Shown here one piece after another: positions 9,387 to 19,215 of a stretch of 64,000 bases of DNA; the stretch's first letter is position 1; every line of letters starts with the position of its first letter. The stretch is from NCBI RefSeq assembly GCF_030700285.1, contig NZ_JAUYZJ010000002.1:62001-126000 (forward strand). Direction: 5' to 3'. A program made the translations under genes and the position numbers. The notes beneath the pieces were generated by a model, which did no database searches, was not told the origin of the DNA, and saw only the letters and a program-made list of their open reading frames with translations. The DNA comes from Methylobacterium sp. NEAU K. Lineage in GTDB: Bacteria; Pseudomonadota; Alphaproteobacteria; Rhizobiales; Beijerinckiaceae.

Positions 9387-10396
9387 GCAGCCCCTTGAGC
9401 AACCCTTCCCTCACGAGCCACGTCACCCCGCTGGAGCCCGGCGCCCACGTGGTCGCGGCGCATTTCCTCAAGGAGGAGCCGGCCTTAGCGCTGAGCGACG
9501 GCTCCGTGGCGCTGGTGCGGGGCGAGGCTCTCGACCGCCTGGCCGCCCATCCCGACGGCGGGATCCTGGTGGCCGCTTGCGGCAGCGACCGCTTGGTCAC
9601 CGGCGGCGACGACGGCCGCGTGGTCGAGATCCGCGCCGGCGGCGGGATGGCGCAGCTCGGCCTCGCCAAGGGAGGCGCCTGGATCGACGCGCTGGCGCTC
9701 CACCCGGACGGCGCCGTCGCCTGGTCCGCCGGGCGTGCGGTCGTCGCGCGGGACGCCAAGGGCCGGGAGCGCACCTTCACGGCGCCCTCCACGGCCCGCG
9801 GCCTCGTCTTCGCCCCGAAGGGCTACCGGCTCGCCATCGCCCACTACAACGCCGTCAGCCTCTGGTACCCGAACCTCGAGACGCCGGCCGAGGCGATCAG
9901 CTGGAAGGGCTCGCATATCGACGTGACCTGGTCGCCCGACGGCCGCTTCGTGGTCTCGACCATGCAGGAGAACGCCCTGCACGGCTGGCGCCTCCAACCG
10001 GATCGCGGCCACATGCGGATGTCGGGCTATCCCGGCAAGGTCCGCTCGGTGTCGTGGTCGTCGGACGGGCAATGGCTCGCCACCGGGGGCGCGGAGGCGG
10101 CGATCGTCTGGCCGTTCGACTCGAAGGAAGGGCCGACCGGGAAGGCCCCGCGGGAATGCGGCGTCCGTCCCGCCCGGGTCTCGCGCGTGGCGTTCCACCC
10201 GAAGGCGCCGGTGCTCGCCGTGGGCTACGAGGACGGCTGCATCCTGCTGGTCCGCTTCACCGACGCGTCCGAGCTGCTGGTGCGTCCGGCCGTCCAGGGC
10301 AGCGCGGTCACGGCTTTGGCCTGGGACGGGCGCGACGGCCGGATGCTGTTCGGCTGTGCCGACGGGAAGGCCGGCCTGCTGACGCTGCCCGCCTGA
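9383..10396 (+). CDS. WD40 repeat protein
   Basis: 337 residues in about seven beta-propeller repeats, cytoplasmic (no signal). Typical repeat pieces are LAAHPDGGILVAACGSDRLV, DVTWSPDGRFVVSTM, SVSWSSDGQWLATGG and RVAFHPKAPVLAVGYEDG. WD40 proteins are scaffolds; the partner is unknown. Homologues in Rhizobiales are often annotated simply as WD40 proteins. It overlaps the YoaK-like gene by 4 nt and is followed at 68 nt by a DUF2937 gene, so the three may be one unit. Confidence 0.87.
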   Translation: MSSPLSNPSLTSHVTPLEPGAHVVAAHFLKEEPALALSDGSVALVRGEALDRLAAHPDGGILVAACGSDRLVTGGDDGRVVEIRAGGGMAQLGLAKGGAWIDALALHPDGAVAWSAGRAVVARDAKGRERTFTAPSTARGLVFAPKGYRLAIAHYNAVSLWYPNLETPAEAISWKGSHIDVTWSPDGRFVVSTMQENALHGWRLQPDRGHMRMSGYPGKVRSVSWSSDGQWLATGGAEAAIVWPFDSKEGPTGKAPRECGVRPARVSRVAFHPKAPVLAVGYEDGCILLVRFTDASELLVRPAVQGSAVTALAWDGRDGRMLFGCADGKAGLLTLPA

Positions 10397-10464
10397 ACCC
10401 GGCTGGAACCGCGGCAGCCGCCGTGCTCTTTGTCGGAGGTCGATTCGCGCGCCGGAGGCCAGAA

Positions 10465-10989
10465 GTGTTCCGCGTCATCCGCACTCTCGGCCTCGCGCTG
10501 GGCCTGCTCGGCGGCGTGGTCGCGGCGCAGGCGCCCGAGTTCGCGCAGCAATACGGTCAGCGGCTCGGCGGGGCCGTGGACGAGCTGCGCCGGCAGGTCG
10601 CGGTGCTCGAATCCGACGCGCAGGCCAGCGGCACCACGCGGGACGGTGCGGTCGATCGGCTGCGCACCAATCCGGATCAGCTCGTGGCGCGGCGCGGCGA
10701 CGCCGCCCAGGCCGACATCGCGCGGCTCGCCCGCCTGAGCGCCCAGCAGCAGGCCCTCGCCTCGGGGACGAGTCCCCTGGGCCGGGTCGTGGCGATGCTG
10801 CGCGACCCGGACGTGCCGGTGGCCGAGGCCGCCTATCACGACTTCAGCCCCGCGGTGCCGACCACAGCCGATGGTCTCGCGGCCGCGCTGATCGGCTTCC
10901 TGGCCGCCTGGGGAGGCTGGCGCGTGATGTCGGATGTCGGGCTGCGGATGGTCCGCCGGCGGCCGCGCCAGACCGCGACCGTGGCCTGA
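10465..10989 (+). CDS. DUF2937 family membrane protein
   Basis: 174 residues from GTG. A hydrophobic N-terminus (VIRTLGLALGLLGGVVAAQA) is followed by PEFAQQYGQRLGGAVDELRRQV, whose core PEFAQQY is the DUF2937 signature. A helical periplasmic stretch comes next, and a second membrane segment near residues 132-150 (DGLAAALIGFLAAWGGW). Family function is unknown. The frame is open far upstream through the WD40 gene, but only the part from 10465 has family similarity. It lies in the same direction as the WD40 gene. Confidence 0.85.
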   Translation: MFRVIRTLGLALGLLGGVVAAQAPEFAQQYGQRLGGAVDELRRQVAVLESDAQASGTTRDGAVDRLRTNPDQLVARRGDAAQADIARLARLSAQQQALASGTSPLGRVVAMLRDPDVPVAEAAYHDFSPAVPTTADGLAAALIGFLAAWGGWRVMSDVGLRMVRRRPRQTATVA

Positions 10990-11146
10990 CGCGCTGGATT
11001 GCACAAACCGTAGGCAGCGCGCAGGTGCGCTGCCCCGGTATTACGGCGAGCGCGGTCGGGGGTGTGGCCCAACGTCTACAGCGACTTGCGTGAGCCTTGC
11101 GTACCTAGCGTAGATCCGGCCGCCCCGGTCCGGGAGAAGGCGCAAG

Positions 11147-12379
11147 ATGCCGCGTGCGTCGAACTCCACCACCATCGATCCGGCACTCGACGCCGCCGCG
11201 CTGCTGCGGCGCATCGGCTTCTTCGGCCTGTTCGTGATGCTGCCGGTGCTGGCGCAGGTCGCCCGCCGCGCCTCCGTGATCCTGGCGCCGATCGCCGTGG
11301 TTCTCCTGATCATTGCCAGCGCGATCGACCGGCGGCAGCGTCCGGTCCGCCCGGCGGTGTCCCGGCTCCTGACTGCCCCGGCCTTCCTGGCCGGGATGCT
11401 GGTGGTCCTCTGGTCCGCGCTCTCGCTGACCTGGACGCCGTTCCTCGGGCCCGCGGTGGAGCGGCTGGCCAATCTTTCGGCCACGATCGGGCTGGCCCTG
11501 CTCGGCTATTTCGCCCTGCCCGACCGGATGCGCTCGGCGAACCTCTACCTGTTGCCCCTCGGCGTCGTCGCGGGCGCCATCGTGGCGATCGTCCTCGGGG
11601 TGTTCGGCGCCCACATGGCGCCCCCCGGGATCGACGACGACGGGGCGCTGGACCGCGGCCTGATCTTGCTGATCCTGCTGGTCTGGCCGGCGCTCGCATG
11701 GCTCCGGTCCCGGCGCCGCGACCGCGAGGCACTCGGGCTCGCCCTGCTGGTCGCCATGGCGCTGACCGTCCAGCCGGACGCAACGCAGATCGCAGCCCTC
11801 GCCACCGGCACCCTCGCCTTCGCGGTGACGAGCTATCGGCCGAAGCTGGGCGTCATCCTGACGGCGAGCCTGTCCGTCGCCCTGCTGGCGGTGGCGCCAC
11901 TGCTGCCGTTCCTGGCCCGGCCCGTGGGCGCAGCCCTGTTCGGGCCACTGGCCCCCGCCGTGCTGTCGCTGAAGAGCTGGCAGAAGGTCGTGACCACAGA
12001 GCCTGTGCGTCTCATCACCGGCCACGGCCTCGAGACCGCCCTGCGCGGCCGCCTGGTCGGCCTGCTGCCTCTGAACGCTCCGACCACCGCCCTCTTCGAG
12101 TTCTGGTACGAGCTCGGCATCGTCGGTGCGCTAGCGGCGGCCTTCGCGCTCTACGCATCGATCCGCCGGGCGGGCCGCGACGTCCCGGCCCTGATCCCGG
12201 GCGCGATGGGCGGCTTCGCCACCGCCTTCACGGTGGCCTGCCTCGGCGTCGGCCTCACGGCGATCTGGTGGCTGAGCGCGCTGGCCATCGCCATCGTGGT
12301 GTTCGTGGCGGTGGAGCGCGGCCAGTTCCGCACGAGCCGTCCCAAGGTCGCCAAGCTGCACCGCCTCCGGGAGACCTGA
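11147..12379 (+). CDS. O-antigen ligase-like polytopic membrane protein
   Basis: 410 residues with about ten to twelve membrane segments. The WSALSLTWTPFLGPA region early on and the late periplasmic loop with ITGHGLETA, then LPLNAPTTALFEFWYELGIVG, fit the Wzy/WaaL (O-antigen ligase) superfamily. In that family a conserved His-containing loop before the last membrane helices serves glycan transfer. Whether it ligates O-antigen or polymerises an exopolysaccharide cannot be told; no other glycan genes lie nearby, so it is an orphan. The preceding 157 nt is non-coding and should hold its promoter. Confidence 0.82.
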   Translation: MPRASNSTTIDPALDAAALLRRIGFFGLFVMLPVLAQVARRASVILAPIAVVLLIIASAIDRRQRPVRPAVSRLLTAPAFLAGMLVVLWSALSLTWTPFLGPAVERLANLSATIGLALLGYFALPDRMRSANLYLLPLGVVAGAIVAIVLGVFGAHMAPPGIDDDGALDRGLILLILLVWPALAWLRSRRRDREALGLALLVAMALTVQPDATQIAALATGTLAFAVTSYRPKLGVILTASLSVALLAVAPLLPFLARPVGAALFGPLAPAVLSLKSWQKVVTTEPVRLITGHGLETALRGRLVGLLPLNAPTTALFEFWYELGIVGALAAAFALYASIRRAGRDVPALIPGAMGGFATAFTVACLGVGLTAIWWLSALAIAIVVFVAVERGQFRTSRPKVAKLHRLRET

Positions 12380-12393
12380 GGACGCGCGGAGGC

Positions 12394-13398
12394 TCAGCTC
12401 CGCAGGAACCCGTGCAGCCGGATCCACGCCAGGAACAGACCGGGCCACGCGGCGGCCGGCGTACCGGGTGCGCCCAGTCCGAACCCGTGTCCGCCGCGCT
12501 CGAACAGGTGCAGCTCGGCCGGCACCCGCGCCTTGCGCAGGGCCGAGAACATGAGCAGCGGATGGTCGGCCACCGCGATCGGATCGTCGATCGCCTGGAC
12601 CAGGAATGTCGGGGGCGTCTCGGGTCCGACCTGCAGGTCCACCGAGTAGGTCTTCATCTCCGTGGGGGTGACCTCGTCGCCCACCATGATCCGGCGCGTC
12701 CGCGTCCGGTCGAACGGCTTGCGCATGGTGATCACCGGGTAGATCAGCCCGGCCAGGACCGGTCTTACCGGCTGGGAATCCACCGCGTCCACGGCTCCGT
12801 AGAGGTCCTGGGCGCTGCCGACCGCGGTCTCGCCCATCAGGTGTCCCCCCGCCGAAAAGCCGAGGACGCCGACACGGCCCGGATCGACACCGAGTTCCGG
12901 ACCCCGCGCCCGCACCAGCCGGAGGGCGCGTTGCGCGTCCTGCCGCGGCGCGTCGGGGCCCGCGCCCCAGCCTTCCGCGGGCAGGCGGTAGATCAGCAGG
13001 AAGACCGTGATGCCGGCCGCGTTCAGGACCTTGCCGACCGGAACGCCCTCGTTGCCGAGGGCGATGTACTCATAGCCGCCACCCGCCGCGACGATCATCG
13101 CGGCGCCGCTGGGATTGGCAGGCCGCATCGCCAGGAGGCAGGGCTTCGCCACCCGGGTGATGTCGCCGGTGGTGCCTTCGACGTAGCGGTATCCGTCGGC
13201 GTCGGGCCCGCTCCCGCCGCCCGGTGGATCGCCAGGCCAGAGATCGATCACCTGCAGGTCCGCGCCGGGCAGCGAGCGCGGCAGCGCACGGATCGCCTCA
13301 TGGGCCGCCGGCTCCGGGGGGGCCTCCTGGGCTTTGGCCGAGCGCAGGCCGAGGGCGCTGCCCAGCCCGGCGAGGAGAAGGCGGCGGTCGAGGCGCAT
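12394..13398 (-). CDS. Alpha/beta hydrolase (acetyl-esterase/lipase type), probably Tat-exported
   Basis: 334 residues. The start at 13398 gives MRLDRRLLLAGLGSALGL, an RR-containing Tat-like signal ending near AKA at residue 23. The hydrolase core resembles BD-FAE/Aes-type esterases: AAMIVAAGGGYEYIALG (an oxyanion region in place of HGGG), the nucleophile elbow GFSAGGH with Ser182, and the catalytic His in FERGGHGFG. Such enzymes de-esterify acetylated sugars or xylan; the substrate here is not known. It converges on the O-antigen ligase-like gene, with 14 nt between stops. A possible role in removing acyl groups from envelope glycans is speculation from position only. Confidence 0.85.
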   Translation of the reverse strand: MRLDRRLLLAGLGSALGLRSAKAQEAPPEPAAHEAIRALPRSLPGADLQVIDLWPGDPPGGGSGPDADGYRYVEGTTGDITRVAKPCLLAMRPANPSGAAMIVAAGGGYEYIALGNEGVPVGKVLNAAGITVFLLIYRLPAEGWGAGPDAPRQDAQRALRLVRARGPELGVDPGRVGVLGFSAGGHLMGETAVGSAQDLYGAVDAVDSQPVRPVLAGLIYPVITMRKPFDRTRTRRIMVGDEVTPTEMKTYSVDLQVGPETPPTFLVQAIDDPIAVADHPLLMFSALRKARVPAELHLFERGGHGFGLGAPGTPAAAWPGLFLAWIRLHGFLRS

Positions 13399-13587
13399 GG
13401 GCCGGGTCCCGGGGACGCTCAGGGCCGCAGCCGGACGTCCGTGCCATCGAGGCTGGCTCCGCCGCGAGAAGCGACGGGCCGGTGCCGAGCCTTCGCAGAG
13501 TCGACGGATGCGGACATGTCGGTCTCCTGAAACGGTCACCGACCAATGTCGGAGGACACGGGCCCGGTTCCGGGACCGCGGGCGCCC

Positions 13588-14889
13588 TCAGCCGCGCCGG
13601 GCGATCACCGCCACGTAGAATCCGTCGGTCCCGGTCCGCAGGGGGCTCATCTGAATCCCGTGGGCGGTCAGCCGCACCGCATCCGGCAGGGTGGCCGGAC
13701 CCGCCGCCAACACGGTTTCTGCCGGTACCGCCTCGAACCGTCCGCGCCAGCGCGAGAGAAGGCCGGACACGGCCGCATCGTTCTCCGCAGGCAGCAGCGA
13801 GCAGGTGACGTAGACGATCCGGCCCCCGGGCCGCACCAGCCGCGCTGCGCGGTCGAGGACCTGGGTCTGCTCGGCGGTCCGCAGCGCGAGGCTCCCGGGC
13901 CGCAGCCGCCACTTCGCGTCGGGGTTGCGCCGCCATGTCCCCGACCCGGTGCAGGGCGCGTCGACCAGGACCCGGTCGACGGAGCCGTCGAGATCCTCCA
14001 GCACGTCGGCCCGGGCCTTGCCGCCCCGGGGCGTGCGCACTTCGGCGACGGCCCCGGACCGGCGCAGGCGCTCGTGGATCGGCGCGAGACGGCGCGGATC
14101 GCCGTCGGTGGCGATGAGGCGGGCGCCGTTGCGGGTCTGGGCCGCCATCGCCAGGGTCTTGCCGCCTCCGCCAGCGCAGAGATCGACGATGGTCTCGGCC
14201 GGGCGCGGATCCGCCAGCAGCGCGGCGAGCTGCGAGCCCTCGTCCTGGATCTCGTACCAGCCGTCCAGGAATTCGGCCTCGACGTGGAGCGCCGGGCCGC
14301 GCCCGTCGGCGCCGATCGGGATGCGCAGGCCCTGGGGCGCGTGCGGCGTCGGGACGGCACCGAATGCGGCGAGCGCCGGCATGAGGTCGTCGCGGCTGCC
14401 GCGCAGGGTGTTGACCCGGACGTCGAGCGGCGCACGCCGGGCCAGCGCCTTCAACTCTGGGATCAGGTCGTCGCCCAGCGCAGCCGTCAGCTCGGGCAGC
14501 GCGAAGGCCGGGACGTCGCCCGCCACCTCCGGCGGGGCGCCCTCCAGGGTCCCTGCGTCGAGGCGCGCGCGCTCGTCATCGCTCAGCGGCTCGGGCGCGA
14601 AGCGCTCGCCCGAGAACAGGGACGCCACCGAGGCGCTGGCGAGTCCCTGCTGGAGGCGCAGCGAACCGATCAGCACGGCGCGCGGGGCGTCCGCCCCCAT
14701 GATCCAGGCTGCGGAGGCCCGCCGGCGCAGGGCGTCGTAGACCAGGCTGGCGATCCCGGCCCGGTCGCCCGAACCGGCGAAGCGGTGCGCGAGTCCCCAA
14801 TCCTTGAGGGCGTCGGCCGCCGGCCGGCGCCGCTCGGCGATATCAGTCAGGACCTCGATGGCGGCGGAGCAGCGGGCGGCGGGGGTCAG
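13588..14889 (-). CDS. RsmB/NOP-family rRNA (cytosine-C5)-methyltransferase
   Basis: 433 residues if begun at the CTG at 14889. A NusB-like N-terminal domain (TPAARCSAAIEVL, ERRRPAADALKDWGLAHRF) precedes the SAM methyltransferase. The SAM site is VDLCAGGGGKTLAMAA and the two catalytic cysteines sit in DAPCTGSGTWRRNPDAKW and VTCSLLPAEN. The first ATG in frame (14700) would remove 63 residues of conserved N-terminus. No ATG, GTG or TTG lies upstream of it, so a CTG (or ATT at 14898) start is inferred. Orthologues are annotated as RsmB or as Fmu-type proteins; I leave the symbol open. Confidence 0.88.
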   Translation of the reverse strand: MTPAARCSAAIEVLTDIAERRRPAADALKDWGLAHRFAGSGDRAGIASLVYDALRRRASAAWIMGADAPRAVLIGSLRLQQGLASASVASLFSGERFAPEPLSDDERARLDAGTLEGAPPEVAGDVPAFALPELTAALGDDLIPELKALARRAPLDVRVNTLRGSRDDLMPALAAFGAVPTPHAPQGLRIPIGADGRGPALHVEAEFLDGWYEIQDEGSQLAALLADPRPAETIVDLCAGGGGKTLAMAAQTRNGARLIATDGDPRRLAPIHERLRRSGAVAEVRTPRGGKARADVLEDLDGSVDRVLVDAPCTGSGTWRRNPDAKWRLRPGSLALRTAEQTQVLDRAARLVRPGGRIVYVTCSLLPAENDAAVSGLLSRWRGRFEAVPAETVLAAGPATLPDAVRLTAHGIQMSPLRTGTDGFYVAVIARRG

Positions 14890-15101
14890 GGTTCGAATCC
14901 TTCAGACTGCGTCGACGAAGACGTGAAACGGCCACGCTTGGCCCCGATGCCGCCACGATACGGCCGAGCTTCCAGCACGATCACGGATCAGACCCTGCGG
15001 CGGGCGGTCCCGCCGCGCGGGCCGGCCGCGTGTCGTATGGCATCCTTCGGCCGCAGACCAGTGTGGTCCGCCGCCGGGTATGCCTGGGAGTGCCTCAGAC
15101 C

Positions 15102-15272
15102 ATGTCCTCGCTCGTTCGTGTAACCCTGGCCGGACTGGCCGCCGCCACGCTCGCCGCGTGCGCCAGTGCTCCTGCGGCCCCCGATCTCACCCCGCCGCCG
15201 CGTCGGCCCGTCGATGCCAAGACGCAGCTCGAATACGGCAACCCGCCGCCGCCGCCGCCCGGCCGTTACTGA
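15102..15272 (+). CDS. Small proline-rich lipoprotein
   Basis: A 56-residue protein. The signal peptide MSSLVRVTLAGLAAATLAAC ends in a lipobox (LAAC, Cys20), so a lipid-anchored product is expected. The mature part is only 36 residues and ends in a proline run (YGNPPPPPPGRY). The frame is open 24 codons further up, but the ATG at 15102 fits the signal. I know no function; similar tiny lipoproteins are common in Rhizobiales. It is the only gene in this 600-nt interval. Confidence 0.6.
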   Translation: MSSLVRVTLAGLAAATLAACASAPAAPDLTPPPRRPVDAKTQLEYGNPPPPPPGRY

Positions 15273-15311
15273 GGGCCGTCTCGGCTGACGCGCGCGGAAG
15301 CGCGTTCGTCC

Positions 15312-15433
15312 CATCCTCGACCTCGTCCCGAGGCGGCGACGCGCAGCGGAGCCCCCGATGGGGCCTTCCAGGGACCGCGAGCAGACCGGACGCCTCCTCC
15401 GAGGCCCGCTGACGCGGGCGCCTCAGGATGAGG
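15312..15433. repeat. Intergenic palindromic repeat (REP-like)
   Basis: The stretch starts CATCCTCGACC and ends CCTCAGGATGAGG, and contains a perfect stem GCCCGC-TGAC-GCGGGC (15404-15419). The outer CATCCT/AGGATG ends with inner GAGGCCCGC arms resemble interspersed repeats I know from Methylobacterium intergenic DNA. Only this copy lies in the window, so repetition itself cannot be shown here. Confidence 0.45.
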
Positions 15434-15485
15434 GGGTTGGGTCGGTTGGTCCCCGACGCGGATCGCGCCGGATGCGGGGCGCGGC

Positions 15486-16430
15486 TCAGGCCGCCTCCCG
15501 CGCCCGCCGCGCCTCGTAGGCCTTGAGCGCGGTGTAGACCTGATCGAGAATAGGGAACGTCGCCTCGGGCACGAGCCGGCGGCCGCGGGCGATCAGGTCG
15601 CCGATCACGTGGTCTGCCTCGATCCGGCCGCCGTTCTCGATATCGCGCAGCATCGAGGCGGTGAACGTGGAGCCCGCCGCCGTGAGCTGGGCGCGCGCCC
15701 GCTCGGCGACCACGCTGCGCGGCGGGAAGCCGCTCGCCGTCGCGACCGCCGTGCACTCGGTGTGGAGGTCGGCGATGAAGGCGGCCCCGCCCGGCGACCC
15801 CACGATGTCGCCGATCGCGGCCCGCATCAGGGTCGTCGCGCCCGCGAGTGTCGCGAGGAACACCCACTTTTCCCACATCTCCAGCAGGACCACGTCGCTG
15901 AGCCGGGGCTGGAACTTCAGGCCGCGCATCAGCCCGTCGATCGCCTCGATCCGGGTCGAACGCGACCCGTCCCGCTCGCCGTAGGTGATGCTGCACAGCT
16001 CGCTCATGTGCCGGATCGCGCCGTCCGCCGTGACCGTCGCCGCGATGGCGCAGGAGCCGCCCAGCACGCGTTCCGGGCCGAAGCGGGCGTCGAGCGCGTC
16101 GAGATGGCACATGCCGTTCAGCACCGGCAGGATCGCGGTGTCCGACCCCACCGCGGGCGCCAAGTCATCGAGGGCGCTGGCGAGGTCGTAGGCCTTGCAG
16201 GACAGAAGGACGAGGTCGAACGCCCCCGACTGTGCCAGGCGGTCGGCCGTGACGGTCGGCGGGTCCGAGAGAGTCAGGTCACCGAGCGGAGAGCGCACCA
16301 CGAGCCCCTTCGCGGCGAGCTTCTCCGCCCGGGCCGGCCGGACCAGGAAGGTTACGTCGGCACCCGACTCAGCGAGCCGGGCTCCGTAATATCCGCCGGT
16401 CGCGCCGGCCCCGACGATCAAGGTGCGCAT
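15486..16430 (-). CDS. panE: 2-dehydropantoate 2-reductase (ketopantoate reductase family)
   Basis: 314 residues. The N-terminal Rossmann motif GAGATGGYYGARLAESG binds NADP(H), and CKAYDL carries the conserved catalytic-region Lys after strand four. A helical C-terminal domain (MWEKWVFLATLAGATTLMR, typical of the family) follows. PanE makes pantoate for coenzyme A, but the COG1893 family also contains reductases of other 2-oxo acids, so the substrate is not certain. It is 8 nt downstream of guaB on the same strand and may be co-transcribed. The symbol is given as the family name. Confidence 0.85.
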   Translation of the reverse strand: MRTLIVGAGATGGYYGARLAESGADVTFLVRPARAEKLAAKGLVVRSPLGDLTLSDPPTVTADRLAQSGAFDLVLLSCKAYDLASALDDLAPAVGSDTAILPVLNGMCHLDALDARFGPERVLGGSCAIAATVTADGAIRHMSELCSITYGERDGSRSTRIEAIDGLMRGLKFQPRLSDVVLLEMWEKWVFLATLAGATTLMRAAIGDIVGSPGGAAFIADLHTECTAVATASGFPPRSVVAERARAQLTAAGSTFTASMLRDIENGGRIEADHVIGDLIARGRRLVPEATFPILDQVYTALKAYEARRAREAA

Positions 16431-16438
16431 CAGGATCC

Positions 16439-18004
<1,566 letters not shown>

Positions 18005-18008
18005 TCAT

Positions 18009-18030
18009 CGACGGCGCCAATGCGCCGTCG
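18009..18030. repeat. Perfect 9-bp hairpin in the guaB upstream region
   Basis: CGACGGCGC (18009-18017), a CAAT loop, and GCGCCGTCG (18022-18030). No T run follows on either strand, so by itself it is not a terminator. It could be part of the guaB leader on the minus strand or a first stem-loop of a plus-strand RNA ending at 18073. Confidence 0.6.
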
Positions 18031-18039
18031 CCGCGGTGC

Positions 18040-18073
18040 AGCGGGAAAACACGCATGGCTCCCCGCTTTTTTT
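18040..18073 (+). terminator. Terminator-like hairpin with T7 on the plus strand, no plus-strand gene before it
   Basis: AGCGGG (18040-18045) pairs with CCCGCT (18062-18067) and runs straight into seven T (18067-18073). Both flanking genes, guaB and the DUF3313 gene, are on the minus strand, so the signal points the wrong way for either. It may end a short antisense or small RNA made from the plus strand between about 17930 and 18073. Read on the minus strand, the hairpin lacks a following T run. Confidence 0.5.
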
Positions 18074-18102
18074 GACGGGCTGATCGGAGCCGGCGGCTCG
18101 GT

Positions 18103-19008
18103 TCAGCGCATCGCCGGACCCTTAGCCGGACCCCTGGCCGGACCCTTGTCGGTGTATTCCGGCGGCAGGCCGATGTAGTCGGCCAGGATACCGTCGATCC
18201 CGGGCGCCCGGCCGAAGGCCTCGCAATCGGGGTCCAGGGGCGCTTCGCCGAGCGTGGTGACACGGATGCGGTCCCAGGTCGGAAGCGTGTTGGGTGCCGT
18301 AAAAGGATCCTCGCCGGTGGCGAGCATGAAGCCGAAATCCTGGCCGAACTCGCCGGCGAGATCGTAGGCGTCGCTCGCCCGGGAGAATCGCGGCTGGCTG
18401 GTGAACGAGTTGGCTGCCCCGCCCCAGACCATCGCGGCGCGCTGCTCGCGCCTGCGGTCCAGGGCCTCGGCCTCGACGGTGAGGCTGCCGAGCCCGATCG
18501 GCACTCGCGGGATCGGCACGCGGCCTACGCCCTCGGCGACGCTGAGCCCGAGCTGCGAGGCGACCGTCACGCCGGCCGACCCCGCGATGGTCGCGCCAGC
18601 ACCGATCAGGTCTGTGGGATCGACCCGGGTGACCTGCGCCCGAACGGTCAGGTCCGCGTCGCGCCCCGAAACCACATCGTAGCGCAGCGACAGGTCGTAG
18701 CAGAGCGCCCTGTCGGCGGCGTTCGCGATCAGTCGGCGCTCGGCCTGCGTAAGCGGCGCGGCGCCCGCGACGTCGCCATGGAACGCCGTCGGGATGATGC
18801 GCACCGTGCGGGCCTTGGCCAGCGCCGGCTGGTCCACGTAGATCCGCGAGGCAGAAGCCACTTGGTCGCTCGCCTTGAGGCGATCGTATCGCGTCAGCGA
18901 GCCGCGGTCGTTCAAGAGCACGGTGCCGCAAGCCGCGACCATCGTCAGGAGAGCGACGCCGGCGGCGATCCGCGATGCGGCGCGGCGCTTGCTGGGGCTG
19001 GGAAGCAT
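18103..19008 (-). CDS. DUF3313 family lipoprotein
   Basis: 301 residues. The start at 19008 gives a lipoprotein signal (IAAGVALLTMVAACG, lipid Cys27). The mature part starts with GSLTRYDRLKAS and IYVDQPALAKARTVRIIPTAF, and contains DLTVRAQVTRVDPTDLIGAG; these fit the DUF3313 pattern of a putative outer-membrane or periplasmic lipoprotein of unknown role. The C-terminus is odd: KGPARGPAKGPAMR, encoded by three near-identical 11-12-nt units, which looks like a recent small repeat expansion. It is on the same strand as guaB, 170 nt upstream of it. Confidence 0.75.
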   Translation of the reverse strand: MLPSPSKRRAASRIAAGVALLTMVAACGTVLLNDRGSLTRYDRLKASDQVASASRIYVDQPALAKARTVRIIPTAFHGDVAGAAPLTQAERRLIANAADRALCYDLSLRYDVVSGRDADLTVRAQVTRVDPTDLIGAGATIAGSAGVTVASQLGLSVAEGVGRVPIPRVPIGLGSLTVEAEALDRRREQRAAMVWGGAANSFTSQPRFSRASDAYDLAGEFGQDFGFMLATGEDPFTAPNTLPTWDRIRVTTLGEAPLDPDCEAFGRAPGIDGILADYIGLPPEYTDKGPARGPAKGPAMR

Positions 19009-19215
19009 CGGTCTCCTCGTGGCCCGGCCCCATGCCGGTCTGGACGACCGGACGGCCGAATGAGGCAAACGTAGCCATGGGACCACCCGCATAAAAGGTG
19101 GCGCGCCGCCGCCGCGCAACCTGTGTTGCGCGGCGGATACAATCGCGAAACACCAGGGTGCGACTTGGTCCCCCTGCCATGCAACCGCCGCGACGCGATG
19201 CGCGTCTGCTGTCCG

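Noticed and set aside
11062..13530. An 822-codon plus-strand open frame
   Set aside because: It overlaps the O-antigen ligase-like and esterase genes out of frame and has low-complexity Arg/Gly/Pro composition with no family motif; a GC-rich shadow.
13546..15123. A 525-codon plus-strand open frame opposite the RsmB-type gene
   Set aside because: Antisense shadow; the minus strand carries the full methyltransferase motifs.
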